A DNA stretch of 64,000 nucleotides from NCBI GenBank assembly GCA_027451865.1, contig DAIDHW010000001.1:1-64000 (forward strand). Direction: 5' to 3'. Under the pieces are notes generated by a model. The model searched no databases. It was not told the DNA's origin and saw only the letters and a program-made list of their open reading frames with translations. Within the stretch, counting starts at the first letter, position 1. Each line of letters starts with the position of its first letter. Shown here in pieces: positions 49,838-58,600 of the stretch. Made by a program: the position numbers and the translations under genes. The DNA comes from Leptolyngbyaceae cyanobacterium clean351. GTDB taxonomy: Bacteria; Cyanobacteriota; Cyanobacteriia; DAIDHW01.

Positions 49838-50710
49838 GTGAAAGTCATTGCTGTTTACCACAACAAAGGCGGCGTCGGCAAAACCACCGTCGCAGTGAAC
49901 CTGGCCGCCGCCCTGAGGATCAAGGACCACAGAGTCCTGCTGATTGACATTGATCACCAAGCTAATTCCACCTTTGCCACCGGCCTGATGAAGTTTCAGG
50001 ATGAAGAGGATGACGACATAGCAGGCAATAACATTCTTCAGGTCATCAGTTCTGAGGATTTTTATCCTATCTCTGAGGTTGTCCGCCCATCAAAGGAGTT
50101 TAATGATCCGGAAATTGACGTAATTCCCTCTCATATTGAACTCGTTAAACAGCAAGATGAATTTTCCGCTTTCGGTGATCTGATTTGGCAGCGTCTACAT
50201 AGAAAATTGCAGGAAGCAAAGTATGACTATGACTGGGTAATCATTGATGCCCCGCCTGCTAAGGATTGGTATGCAAAGATCGCCCTAGGAACTGCTGACT
50301 ACCTAGTTATTCCTTCAGACCTCAAGGCTTTCTCAAATAGTGGATTAGAGATAATCAAGGAATTCGTGGAGGAGATTGACCAAAAGCGCCTCCAAGCTGG
50401 TAGGGAGCGGCTAGAAATTCTCGGGGTCTTACCATCCAAGGTATCTACCAACTTTGCATATGGCCGCACACTGGGCTCGCGCAAGGATGAAATCATCAGG
50501 AAGCACCCCCACGTTAAGTTTCTCGATTCGATCATCTATGAGCGGACTGATCTTGCCCACTGTTTAGATTATCAGAGGTCTGTTAACCCTTGGAGTCAGC
50601 CACTGCCTGCGCCCCGGTCTATATTCAGATATAAGGCTCGTTCCGCCTCAAGTCAGGAATTTCATAAACTCGCTGACGAAATTTTAGCAAAAACAGGAGT
50701 ATACAGGTGA
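49838..50710 (+). CDS. ParA-like ATPase, copy 1
   Basis: A 290-aa deviant-Walker ATPase. The motif YHNKGGVGKTTVAVNLAAAL is at the N-terminus, with LLIDIDHQANST, DWVIIDAPPA (Walker B) and VIPSDLKAFS following. ParA proteins form ATP-dependent dimers on DNA and work with a ParB-like partner, here the next gene, which overlaps as GTGA. Codon use is less GC-rich than that of the flanking helicase and methyltransferase genes. It starts with GTG, apparently on a leaderless mRNA. This gene type is not a standard DISARM part. Confidence 0.88.
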   Translation: MKVIAVYHNKGGVGKTTVAVNLAAALRIKDHRVLLIDIDHQANSTFATGLMKFQDEEDDDIAGNNILQVISSEDFYPISEVVRPSKEFNDPEIDVIPSHIELVKQQDEFSAFGDLIWQRLHRKLQEAKYDYDWVIIDAPPAKDWYAKIALGTADYLVIPSDLKAFSNSGLEIIKEFVEEIDQKRLQAGRERLEILGVLPSKVSTNFAYGRTLGSRKDEIIRKHPHVKFLDSIIYERTDLAHCLDYQRSVNPWSQPLPAPRSIFRYKARSASSQEFHKLADEILAKTGVYR

Positions 50711-51492
50711 ACAGATGCTACATATTAACAGTAAAAAATGTCACTAGTAAGGTGCCTCGCTCCCAGTTCAACCATCAGGAAATTGAGGAGTTAGCCAACC
50801 GTATCTTAGCTGCCGATGGCCTGTTAGCTCCCCTAATCCTCAGGCAGATCGACATGGATACTCTCGAGGTGATCGCGGGCCACAAAGCTTACTACGCTGC
50901 CGTCCGCGCTCGGGAGATCAACCCCCGGGCGGCGGAAATGGTGAATGGCTTCGTGGTGCCCGATGAGCAGGCAGAGGCAGCAGTCGCACAACTTCAGGCC
51001 CTCTACCCTGACTCTGCCCAAACCCTCTTACCGGCAGCCGCGGGCACCGAGGACCGCCTGAGTAATTTAGAAAATTACCTGGGCCGGGTCCTCGACGAAA
51101 TGAGGAAGGATAGTCGCGATATGAGGAAAGATATCAACACCCTGGTGCAGACTATCACGGGATTAGCAGAAAAACTAGATAAGCTGACCTTAGCATCCCC
51201 CAAGCCAGCTGGGAAACGTAAAAACCTACCCCCGGATCTACTACTCTACGACCAAGACCCAGAGTTATTGAAGGTTGCCAATACATCTGAGGATCTGGAG
51301 GCCAGATTTAACCAGGCTGAGATTAAGGGACAAACGGCTTGGAAAATTGTCAACTTCATAAAAGAAGCACGTCAGGTAACCCCCTTTACTTCCTTGACCG
51401 ATATCTACAATCGGGTAAAGGACTTGGGTCCTGCGAGGATCCCTAAATTTGTCGAGGCCTTGAGGTTGGACCCCGAGAACCTGCCCTTCTAA
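50707..51492 (+). CDS. ParB-like protein with HhH-like C-terminus, copy 1
   Basis: A 261-aa protein starting at GTG and overlapping parA by 4 bp. Residues 15-75 resemble the ParB/Srx N-terminal fold: FNHQEIEELANRILAADGLL, then APLILR and EVIAGHKAYYAAVRARE, where GHKAYYAA replaces the usual GERRYRAA. A coiled coil (~115-160, RKDSRDMRKDINTLVQ) follows. The C-terminal ~55 residues (TPFTSLTDIYNRVKDLGPA) look like a helix-hairpin-helix DNA-binding unit. No DNA-binding HTH of classic ParB is seen. It is probably the partner of the ParA-like ATPase. Confidence 0.75.
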   Translation: MNRCYILTVKNVTSKVPRSQFNHQEIEELANRILAADGLLAPLILRQIDMDTLEVIAGHKAYYAAVRAREINPRAAEMVNGFVVPDEQAEAAVAQLQALYPDSAQTLLPAAAGTEDRLSNLENYLGRVLDEMRKDSRDMRKDINTLVQTITGLAEKLDKLTLASPKPAGKRKNLPPDLLLYDQDPELLKVANTSEDLEARFNQAEIKGQTAWKIVNFIKEARQVTPFTSLTDIYNRVKDLGPARIPKFVEALRLDPENLPF

Positions 51493-51569
51493 TCGATATT
51501 TACAATCGGGTAAAGGGCTCGGGTCCTAAAACGATCCCTAAATTTGTCAAGGCCTTGAGGTTAGACCCC
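51399..51569 (+). repeat. 95-bp tandem duplication at the parB 3' end
   Basis: The stretch 51399-51474 (CGATATCTACAATCGGGTAA and following, to GGACCCC) is repeated at 51494-51569 with ~10 differences, starting 95 bp later. The second copy comes after the parB stop (TAA 51490-51492) and is not part of a gene. It encodes a stray HhH-like tail in a shifted frame, a relic of earlier copies. Confidence 0.85.
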
Positions 51570-51783
51570 CACCCCCCCCGCTGCACCAGTAGCAGATTTT
51601 GACCGCCCAGGCCGCCGCCAGTTCTGGGAACGGTTCAGCCTACCTTATCCAGTCCAAGAGGGCTAGGGGATCGCCATTCTGCCCCCTGCGCCCTGGCCGT
51701 AAACCCACCTCCTCACTAAACTCCGGGGAGTATCAGTAGTAGAGTCGGCTAATGCGAGTCCGGATAGTCTATAGTATTCAGGG
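51570..51783 (+). other. Spacer between the two ParA/ParB modules
   Basis: Together with the relic before it and the promoter after it, this makes a 327-bp gap without a gene (51493-51819). It starts with a C-rich run (ACCCCCCCCG) and has no frame I can support. Its last ~60 bp resemble the region upstream of parA copy 1. Confidence 0.6.
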
Positions 51784-51813
51784 TTGCCCACCCACCTTAA
51801 TTAGTACTAGAAT
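51784..51813 (+). promoter_or_regulatory. Promoter of parA copy 2, predicted leaderless
   Basis: TTGCCC (51784-51789) and TAGAAT (51808-51813) are again 18 bp apart, 6 bp before the GTG at 51820, with TAGTACTA at 51802-51809. The conserved positions in both copies support real function. Confidence 0.6.
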
Positions 51814-51819
51814 ATCTCT

Positions 51820-52725
51820 GTGAAAATCATTACTATCTACCACAACAAGGGCGGCGTCGGCAAAACCACCATCGCAGTTAACCTGGCGGCCGCCCTAAGG
51901 ATTAAGGGCAAGAAAGTCCTGTTGATTGACATTGATGAGCAGGCTAATTCCACCTTTGCCGCCGGCCTGATGAAGTTTCAGGACGAAGATGAAGACTATA
52001 TTAGATATAACAATATTCTTCACGTTATCAGTTCTGAGGAATTCCATCCCATCTCTGAAGTTGTTCGCCCATCAGATGGATTTAATGACCCAGAAATTGA
52101 CATAATTCCCTCTCACATTGAACTTGTTAGGGGTCTAAAGAGTCAAGATGGAGACTTCTTTTACCAAGGTGAGCTCTCCTTCTATGGTGATCAAATCTTG
52201 CTGCGCCTGTACAGAAAATTGCAGGAAGTAAAGTCTGACTACGACTGGGTCATCATCGATGCCCCACCCGCCAAGGGTGTCTACGCAAAGATTGCCCTTA
52301 TGACTGCTGACTACCTAATTATTCCTTCAGACCTCAAGGCTTTCGCAACCTATGGATTAGAGATTGTTAAGGAGTTTGTGGAGGAGATCAAGCCCAAGCG
52401 CCTTGAAGCTGGTAGGGAGCCCCTGAGAGTTCTCGGGGTCTTGCCCTCCAAGGTATCCACTAATTTTGGATATGTGCGCAGTATACTAGAACCCCGAAAA
52501 AAAGAAATTATCAGGAAGCATCCCCACGTTAAATTTCTCGATGCGATTATCTATGAACGGACTGATCTTGCCAATTGTTTAGATAACCTCAAGCATGAGA
52601 AGCCCTGGAGCGAGCCGATACCCGCTCCCCGGTCCATATTCAAACATAAGGCTCGTTCCGCCTCAAGTCAGGAATTTCATCAACTCGCCGATGAAGTTTT
52701 GGAGAAGACGGGAGCAAACAGATGA
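51820..52725 (+). CDS. ParA-like ATPase, copy 2
   Basis: A 301-aa paralogue of the upstream ATPase, about 80% identical by eye. It keeps YHNKGGVGKTTIAVNLAAAL, LLIDIDEQANST, DWVIIDAPPA and VLGVLPSKVSTNFGY. It has a short insertion near residues 105-122 (GLKSQDGDFFYQGE). The stop overlaps the following parB-like frame as ATGA. Because its own partner gene is broken, it may work with the ParB of copy 1 or be on its way to loss. Confidence 0.88.
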   Translation: MKIITIYHNKGGVGKTTIAVNLAAALRIKGKKVLLIDIDEQANSTFAAGLMKFQDEDEDYIRYNNILHVISSEEFHPISEVVRPSDGFNDPEIDIIPSHIELVRGLKSQDGDFFYQGELSFYGDQILLRLYRKLQEVKSDYDWVIIDAPPAKGVYAKIALMTADYLIIPSDLKAFATYGLEIVKEFVEEIKPKRLEAGREPLRVLGVLPSKVSTNFGYVRSILEPRKKEIIRKHPHVKFLDAIIYERTDLANCLDNLKHEKPWSEPIPAPRSIFKHKARSASSQEFHQLADEVLEKTGANR

Positions 52726-53484
52726 ACAAGTTCTCCATGGTAAGAGTAAAAAATGTCACCAGTACAGTGCTTCGCTCCCAGTTCAATCACCAGGAAATTG
52801 AGGAGTCGGCAAACAATATCCTAGCCACTGACGGCCTGTTAGCTCCCCTAATCCTCAGGCAGATCGATATGGATACTCTCGAGGTGATAGCGGGTCACAA
52901 GGCCTACGATGCCGCCGTTAGAGCTAAGGAGATAGACCTCGAAGCGGCGGCAATGGTGAATGCCTTCGTAGTGCCCGATGAGCAGACAGAGGCAGCAGTC
53001 GCACAGCTTCAGGCCCTCTACCCTGACTCCCTCCCAACCCCCCTAGCGGCGGCCACCAGCATCGAGGACCGCCTGAGTAATGTGGAAAGCTACCTAGACT
53101 AGGCGCTCAACGAGATGAGGAAGGATATCCACACCCTGGCAAAGACTATCACGGGCCTAGTAGACCAACTGGAGAAGCTGACCTTAGCATCCCCCAAGCC
53201 AGCTGGGAAACGTAAAAACCTACCTCAGGATCTACTACCCTACGACCAAGACCCAGAGTTATTGAAGGTTGCCAATAGGTCTGAGGATCTATAAGGCCAG
53301 ATTTGACCAGGCTGGGATTAAGGGACAAACGGCTTGGAAACTTGTCAACTCGATAAAAGAAGCACGTCAGGTAACCCCCTTTACTTCCCTGACCGACATT
53401 TACAATCGGGTAAATGCCTTGGGTGATACTGCGATGCGGAAACTTGTCGAGGCCTTGAGGGTAGACCGCTACACCCCCACCTGA
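52722..53484 (+). pseudogene. ParB-like protein, copy 2, broken
   Basis: It aligns with the intact copy (50707-51492) over its whole length. The first 126 codons are intact (FNHQEIEESANNILATDGLL). A TAG then interrupts the frame at 53100-53102, where copy 1 reads GGCCGG. After it the frame continues (LNEMRKDIHTLAKTITGL) to a TAA at 53292-53294 caused by a one-base insertion: GATCTATAAGGCC here, GATCTGGAGGCC in copy 1. The last 60 codons (ARFDQAGIKGQTAWKLVN to RYTPT) are then open in the shifted frame to the TGA at 53482. The N-terminal piece could still be made. Confidence 0.88.
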
Positions 53485-53497
53485 GTCCCCCCTAACC

Positions 53498-55615
53498 ATG
53501 ACCACCCGTGCCCTGACCATTACCTCCACCTTCCTCAATGAGCTGTTGAAGTCCCCCCCAGCGGTTCAAGGGAAGGTGTTTAAAACAGTCAAGGCCCTGG
53601 GGGCTGAGGCGGGCAACCTGCCCGGAGACGTGGAAAAAGTCAAAGGCTTTGAGGGAGACATCTACCGGACCCGGGTGGGAGAGTACCGCCTGTTCTTCTG
53701 CCAAAATCAAGGCTGGATCAAGTTTTTGAGTGTGCGCAAGCGCGATGAGCACACCTATAAAACTAAAATTCCCGATGCCGGCCCGCCGCCCCCCTTACCC
53801 GCTGCTCAAGCCCAAGAGGTCGATCTAGACCAACTTCTGGCCACTGCCGAGGCCGAGAGGCAACAGATAACAGTTGACCCAGACGAGCTTCTGGCCCTTG
53901 CTAGCATCGAGGGGCCACCGATAACAACCGAGCCAGAGGCGCCAGACTCAGAGGCTTTTCCCCTCACTCCAGACCTGCTGCACCAGTGGCAAATCCCCCG
54001 CGAGTACTGGCCAGGGCTCATCGCCGCCCCTACTCCTGATGCTCTGCTGGAACTGGATCAGGCGGTCCCCCCCCTCTACCTTAGCCGCATCCTCGACAAC
54101 CTCTACTCCAAGGCCCTCCCGGAGGTGTTGACTGAGCATGAATACCTCCTCCAGCAACCCGAGGACCTAGAGCGCTTTGTGGAGGGTAGTCTAAGCGCTT
54201 TTCTGCTCAAGCTAGACCCTGACCAGGAAAAACTCCAGAACTTTGGTCGGCAAGGCCCGGTTTTAGTTAAGGGAGGCCCCGGCACCGGTAAATCTACCCT
54301 GGCAATCCATCGGGTGCGGCGGCTGCTTGAGCTGGGTTTTGAGTCGGTGCTCTTTACCACCTATACCAAAGCTCTAGTCACCTACTCCGAGCAGCTGCTC
54401 AGGCAACTCCTTGGGCAGCCCCCCGGCCAGGCGGGGGTGAAGGTAACCACCGTGGATGCCTTAGCCCTAGAGTACTTTCGCCGGGCCCACGGTAAACCCA
54501 AGTTTGCCACCGATGCCCAAGCCCAGAATTTGCTGCAAACAGCCCTACATACCGCTGAGTTGTCTTGCAGTCATGAGTTTGACCGCCAGGGCCGTCTCCA
54601 GTCCTTGGAGCGCCTCGGCCTGCCTTACCTGTGGGATGAGATCCGGGAAGTCCTAGAGGGGTGGGGGATCGCTACCCTAGCTGACTACCTGGCGATAGAG
54701 CGCCCCGGCCGCAAAACCCCCCTCCCAGCCAAACTCCGGGAAGCCCTCTGGAGCGTCTACCAGACCTGGCAGGCTCTGATGGCTGAGGGGGGCTACATCA
54801 CCTGGGGGCAGATGCGGTGGCGGGCCCTAGAGTTAGCCCGCTGCGAGCCTCCCCCCTACCAGGCCTTGGTGATCGATGAAGCCCAGGACCTCTCACCGGT
54901 TGCCCTGCGGTTCCTCTTGGCCCTGGTACCAAATCTGGAAGGGGTGTACCTAACCGCCGACGCTGCCCAGTCTATTTACCGGCGCGGCTTTAGCTGGAAC
55001 CAGATCCACCAGGAACTGCAGGTGAGGGGCCGCACCCTCATCCTCAAGCAAAACTACCGCAACACCGCCCAGATTCTGGCGGCCTGCCATCAGATCCTCA
55101 CCGGGGAAGTTGAGGAGTTTCCTACCTCCTCTCGATGCCAGGGGGAACCCCCGCTCTTGGTGCTGACGGACCAGGCTGAAGACGAAATCAAGGCCATCAC
55201 GGAGTTCTTACGGGGGGCGGCCAAACACCATCGCCTACCCCTTGCTGGGGGAGCTCTCCTATGCCCGAATACCAGTCTGGGTCAGGAGATGGCTGAGCGC
55301 CTCTCTCGAAGCGGTCTAAAAGCCCAGTTCCTCACCAGCAACCAGATCGACCTGGATGACCCCCACGTCAAGGTTTTGACTATCCACGCCGCCAAGGGTC
55401 TAGAGTTCCCCTTTGTGGTGGTCGCCGGCCTCGAGGAGGGGGTTTTCCCCAGTACCAAAGCCGGGGACCCGGAACTAGAGGCCTCTGTAGAAGCCCAGCG
55501 GCGTCTGTTCTACGTGGGCTGCTCCCGGGCCATGCGGGCGCTGCTAGTGTGCGGTTCAGCCCGTCACCCTTCCCCCCTGCTGGCGGGTCTCAGGCCCCCC
55601 CACTGGCAAACCTAA
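53498..55615 (+). CDS. RelE-like domain fused to UvrD-type helicase
   Basis: A 705-aa protein. Residues 1-88 resemble RelE/ParE toxin folds (FLNELLKSPPAVQGKVFKTV, IYRTRVGEYRLFF, FLSVRKRDEHTYK). A linker with two similar segments (VDLDQLLATAEAERQQIT and VDPDELLALASIEGPPIT) follows. The superfamily 1 helicase has Walker A GGPGTGKSTLAIHR (~258), DEAQDLSPVAL (~459), KQNYRNTAQILA, TIHAAKGLEFPFVVVAGLEEG and FYVGCSRAM. No nuclease motif is visible. The start ATG is 13 bp after the parB relic and the stop is 5 bp before the next gene, so it is in the same operon. Confidence 0.9.
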   Translation: MTTRALTITSTFLNELLKSPPAVQGKVFKTVKALGAEAGNLPGDVEKVKGFEGDIYRTRVGEYRLFFCQNQGWIKFLSVRKRDEHTYKTKIPDAGPPPPLPAAQAQEVDLDQLLATAEAERQQITVDPDELLALASIEGPPITTEPEAPDSEAFPLTPDLLHQWQIPREYWPGLIAAPTPDALLELDQAVPPLYLSRILDNLYSKALPEVLTEHEYLLQQPEDLERFVEGSLSAFLLKLDPDQEKLQNFGRQGPVLVKGGPGTGKSTLAIHRVRRLLELGFESVLFTTYTKALVTYSEQLLRQLLGQPPGQAGVKVTTVDALALEYFRRAHGKPKFATDAQAQNLLQTALHTAELSCSHEFDRQGRLQSLERLGLPYLWDEIREVLEGWGIATLADYLAIERPGRKTPLPAKLREALWSVYQTWQALMAEGGYITWGQMRWRALELARCEPPPYQALVIDEAQDLSPVALRFLLALVPNLEGVYLTADAAQSIYRRGFSWNQIHQELQVRGRTLILKQNYRNTAQILAACHQILTGEVEEFPTSSRCQGEPPLLVLTDQAEDEIKAITEFLRGAAKHHRLPLAGGALLCPNTSLGQEMAERLSRSGLKAQFLTSNQIDLDDPHVKVLTIHAAKGLEFPFVVVAGLEEGVFPSTKAGDPELEASVEAQRRLFYVGCSRAMRALLVCGSARHPSPLLAGLRPPHWQT

Positions 55616-55620
55616 CCCCC

Positions 55621-58600
55621 ATGGAAACTTTTTATCTCCCAGAACTGCTCAAGCACAATCCACGCACCCAGGAAGCTTTTCAAGCCGCGCTCACCCAGGG
55701 CCAGGCGTACCTAGACTGCCGGGGGGTAGCCTGCCTAACCTCCTCCCAGCTAGTAACCCTCGATCACCTCTTCCCGGCCACCTGGGATGTGGCGGACTTT
55801 TGGGCCTTAATTGACTCTGATACCCTCAGCCCCGCCCTGGCTGACCAACTACTCCTCTGGATCCGCCAGCGCCGGGGGGCTGCCGCTAAGAACCCCTCAC
55901 CTCCCCCAACCATGGCCAAACCCTGCCTTGACATCTTCCAGCTGCGCGACGCCATCGTCCAAGACTACCGTGACTACACCACCAGCTTTGTCTACGTGCG
56001 CGACCCGGCCCTGGCGGAATTTATCGAGGCGCAATTTAACCAGGGCGCTCTCTGGCCGGAACCCCTCGTCCAACTCAGCCCCACCTACCAACTAGGGGCC
56101 AGCCTGCAGCACTTAATTGACGAGGGTGTTCTCCACCGGGGCTGTCGGGACTACTTTCCCACCTACCTCCAGCAGCGTAGGTTTTATTACCACCAAGAGC
56201 GCGCCTTCCGGGCCGCCCGCCGCCAGGAACCCTACGTGCTGACCACTGGCACCGGCTCCGGTAAAAGTCTCACCTACGTGGTGCCCATCCTTGACGACCT
56301 GCTGCGCCACCCCGGCCCCGGTGTCCGGGCAATCCTGGTTTACCCCACAAATGCCCTGATTAACAGCCAGGAGGAGGAATTTAACAAATACCTCCAGCAC
56401 TCCTCCAACTCGCAGATCCGGGTGGAGCGCTATACCGGCCAAGAGAGCCTCCAGGAGAAAACCCGGATCCAGGCTAACCCCCCCCAGATCCTCCTGACTA
56501 ACTACATGATGCTGGAGCTGATGCTCAGCCGTAACCTGGAGCGGAGTCTGGTGGAAAGCCCCAGCCTCAAGTTTGTGGTCCTCGATGAACTGCACACCTA
56601 CCGGGGCCGCCAGGGGGCCGATGTGGCCCTCCTGATGCGTAAGCTCCGCCGGGGTCATAGCCAGGAGCTCCTTTACATCGGCACCAGTGCCACCATGGCC
56701 ACCGGCGGCGACCAGGCTGAGCGCCGCCAAACAGTAGCCCGGGTGGCAAGTAAGCTGTTTGGGGTGACCATCGACCCAGACAACGTCATAGACGAAACCC
56801 TCCAGCGGACCATCCCCGGGCCAGACCCCACCGCTGATCAACTGCGCCAGGCTTTGGCAGAGGGTTTGTCTGCGGAGCGCACCAAGGCTAGCTTTTGCGA
56901 CCACCCCCTGGCGGCCTGGATCGAGATGAACTTTGGCCTAGAGGAAAAGGACGGCCACCTGACCCGCCGCACCCCCATTTCCCTCGCCCAGGGAGCCTGC
57001 CGCCTGGCGAGCGAAACTGGTCTTGACCCGGAGGTCTGCCGCCAGGCCCTGAGGAGTCTGTTCCTCTGGGGCAGCAGTACAGGCAGTCTCCCCTTCCGGC
57101 TACACCAGTTTATCGCTAAGGGGGGCAACGTCTACGCCACCGCCGAGCCCCGGGAGTCTCGGTTCTTGACCCTAGAGGGCCAGTACAGCACCACGGATGA
57201 CCGGTTGCTCTACCCTGTACTCTGCTGCCGTGAGTGCGGTCAGGATTACTACGCCGTGCGCTACGACCCCCAGCGCAATCAGATTTTGCCCCGCCCCCTT
57301 AGTGCCCTCAATGGAACCCTAGAGGACCAAGACTCCCAGGCGGGCTACTTCACCCTCAATGAGCCTGGGCTAGAGGAGGAGCTTGACCTACCCCAGAACT
57401 GGTTTAAGGAAACTAAAAGGCGCGGCAAGGTCCCTAAACCTGAGTATCAGTCCTCGATTCCCCGAGCCCTAGAGGTGCTCCCCACCGGCCAAATTGCCCC
57501 CGAGGGTTCCGGAGTCAGGGGCTGGTTTGTGTCCGCACCCCTAGCCATGTGCCTGAACTGCGGCATCCTGCACCCCCAAAAAGGTCGGGAACTCAACCGC
57601 CTAGCCTCCCTCGGCAGTGGCGGCCGCAGCACGGCTACCACTCTTTTGTGCGTCACCGCTGTCGAGCAACTGCGCCGGAGTAGGGCTGTGGATCCCGAGG
57701 CCTGCAAGATCCTCAGCTTCACTGATAACCGTCAGGATGCCTCTCTCCAGGCCGGGCACTTCAACGACTTTGTTCAAACTAGCCTCCTGCGGCGGGCCCT
57801 CAACCGGGCTGTCCAAACCCAGGATCAGCTTACCTACCGAGACCTAGTGCCAGCAGTGGTGAGGGAATTGAACATCCCTCAGCAAGAGTACGCCCGGCAA
57901 GAGACGAGGAACGACGACCGCAAAAATCAGCAGGCCTGGGAGTGCCTAATTGAATACCGCCTGTACCAGGATCTGCGCCGGGGCTGGCAGATTACCCTGC
58001 CCAACCTAGAGCAGTGCGGCCTCCTAGAGATTGGGTACGACGGCCTGGAGGCAGTTTGTGGGGAAGCCACCCTGTGGCCAACTGATTCGCTGCTGAGGCG
58101 CGCCACCCCCGAAGAGCGTCATCGGGCCTGCCGTGTCTTCCTAGACCGACTGCGCCGAGAGCTGGTCCTCGACGCCTACCATCTCCAACAAGCCCAGCTT
58201 GAGTCCTTGAAGCGGCAAGTCCAGCAGCTGATCCGGGAGCCCTGGGGGTTTGACGACTCCGAGTACCTGCAGGCGGCTCGCTGGGCCACCTGGGTGGGGG
58301 GGCCAGGGAATGCCACGGTCAAGCTCACCGCCCGCAGCAAAATCGGCAAGTTACTGTGTGCCCCCACTACCTGGCCCAGTCAAAACCTCTCTGGTGCCCT
58401 AGTCGAACCCGAGTACCAGGAACTCCTTGAGGGCCTAGTCTACACCCTAGTCGAGGCCGGCTTTCTCCTGATCCAGGACCAGCAGGTCCAGGTGCGGGTG
58501 AGCTCCCTGGTTTGGCAGGCCCGCAAGTGGGCCAGTCTGCCCCCTGACCCCCTCTCCTCGGGGCGCGAGGACAAGCCTCAGACTCGCCCGGTCAATCAAT

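Larger units (their letters stand above)
49780..53484 (+). repeat. Tandem duplication of a ParA/ParB-like module
   Basis: The block starting near 49784 and the one starting near 51766 are copies with period 1982 bp (GTG starts 49838 and 51820). Similarity runs from the shared promoter (GGTTGCCCACCCAC, TTAATTAGTACTAGAATA) through parA and parB to the last codons. Copy 2 has a broken parB. Confidence 0.9.

Noticed and set aside
49784-53484. Plasmid or prophage integration carrying ParA/ParB
   Set aside because: No integrase, replication gene, phage structural gene or flanking direct repeat was seen; a guest cassette remains possible.
55549-55620. Upstream start for the giant helicase
   Set aside because: It would overlap the UvrD gene by 67 bp and adds Pro/Ser-rich residues; the ATG at 55621 fits an operon junction better.
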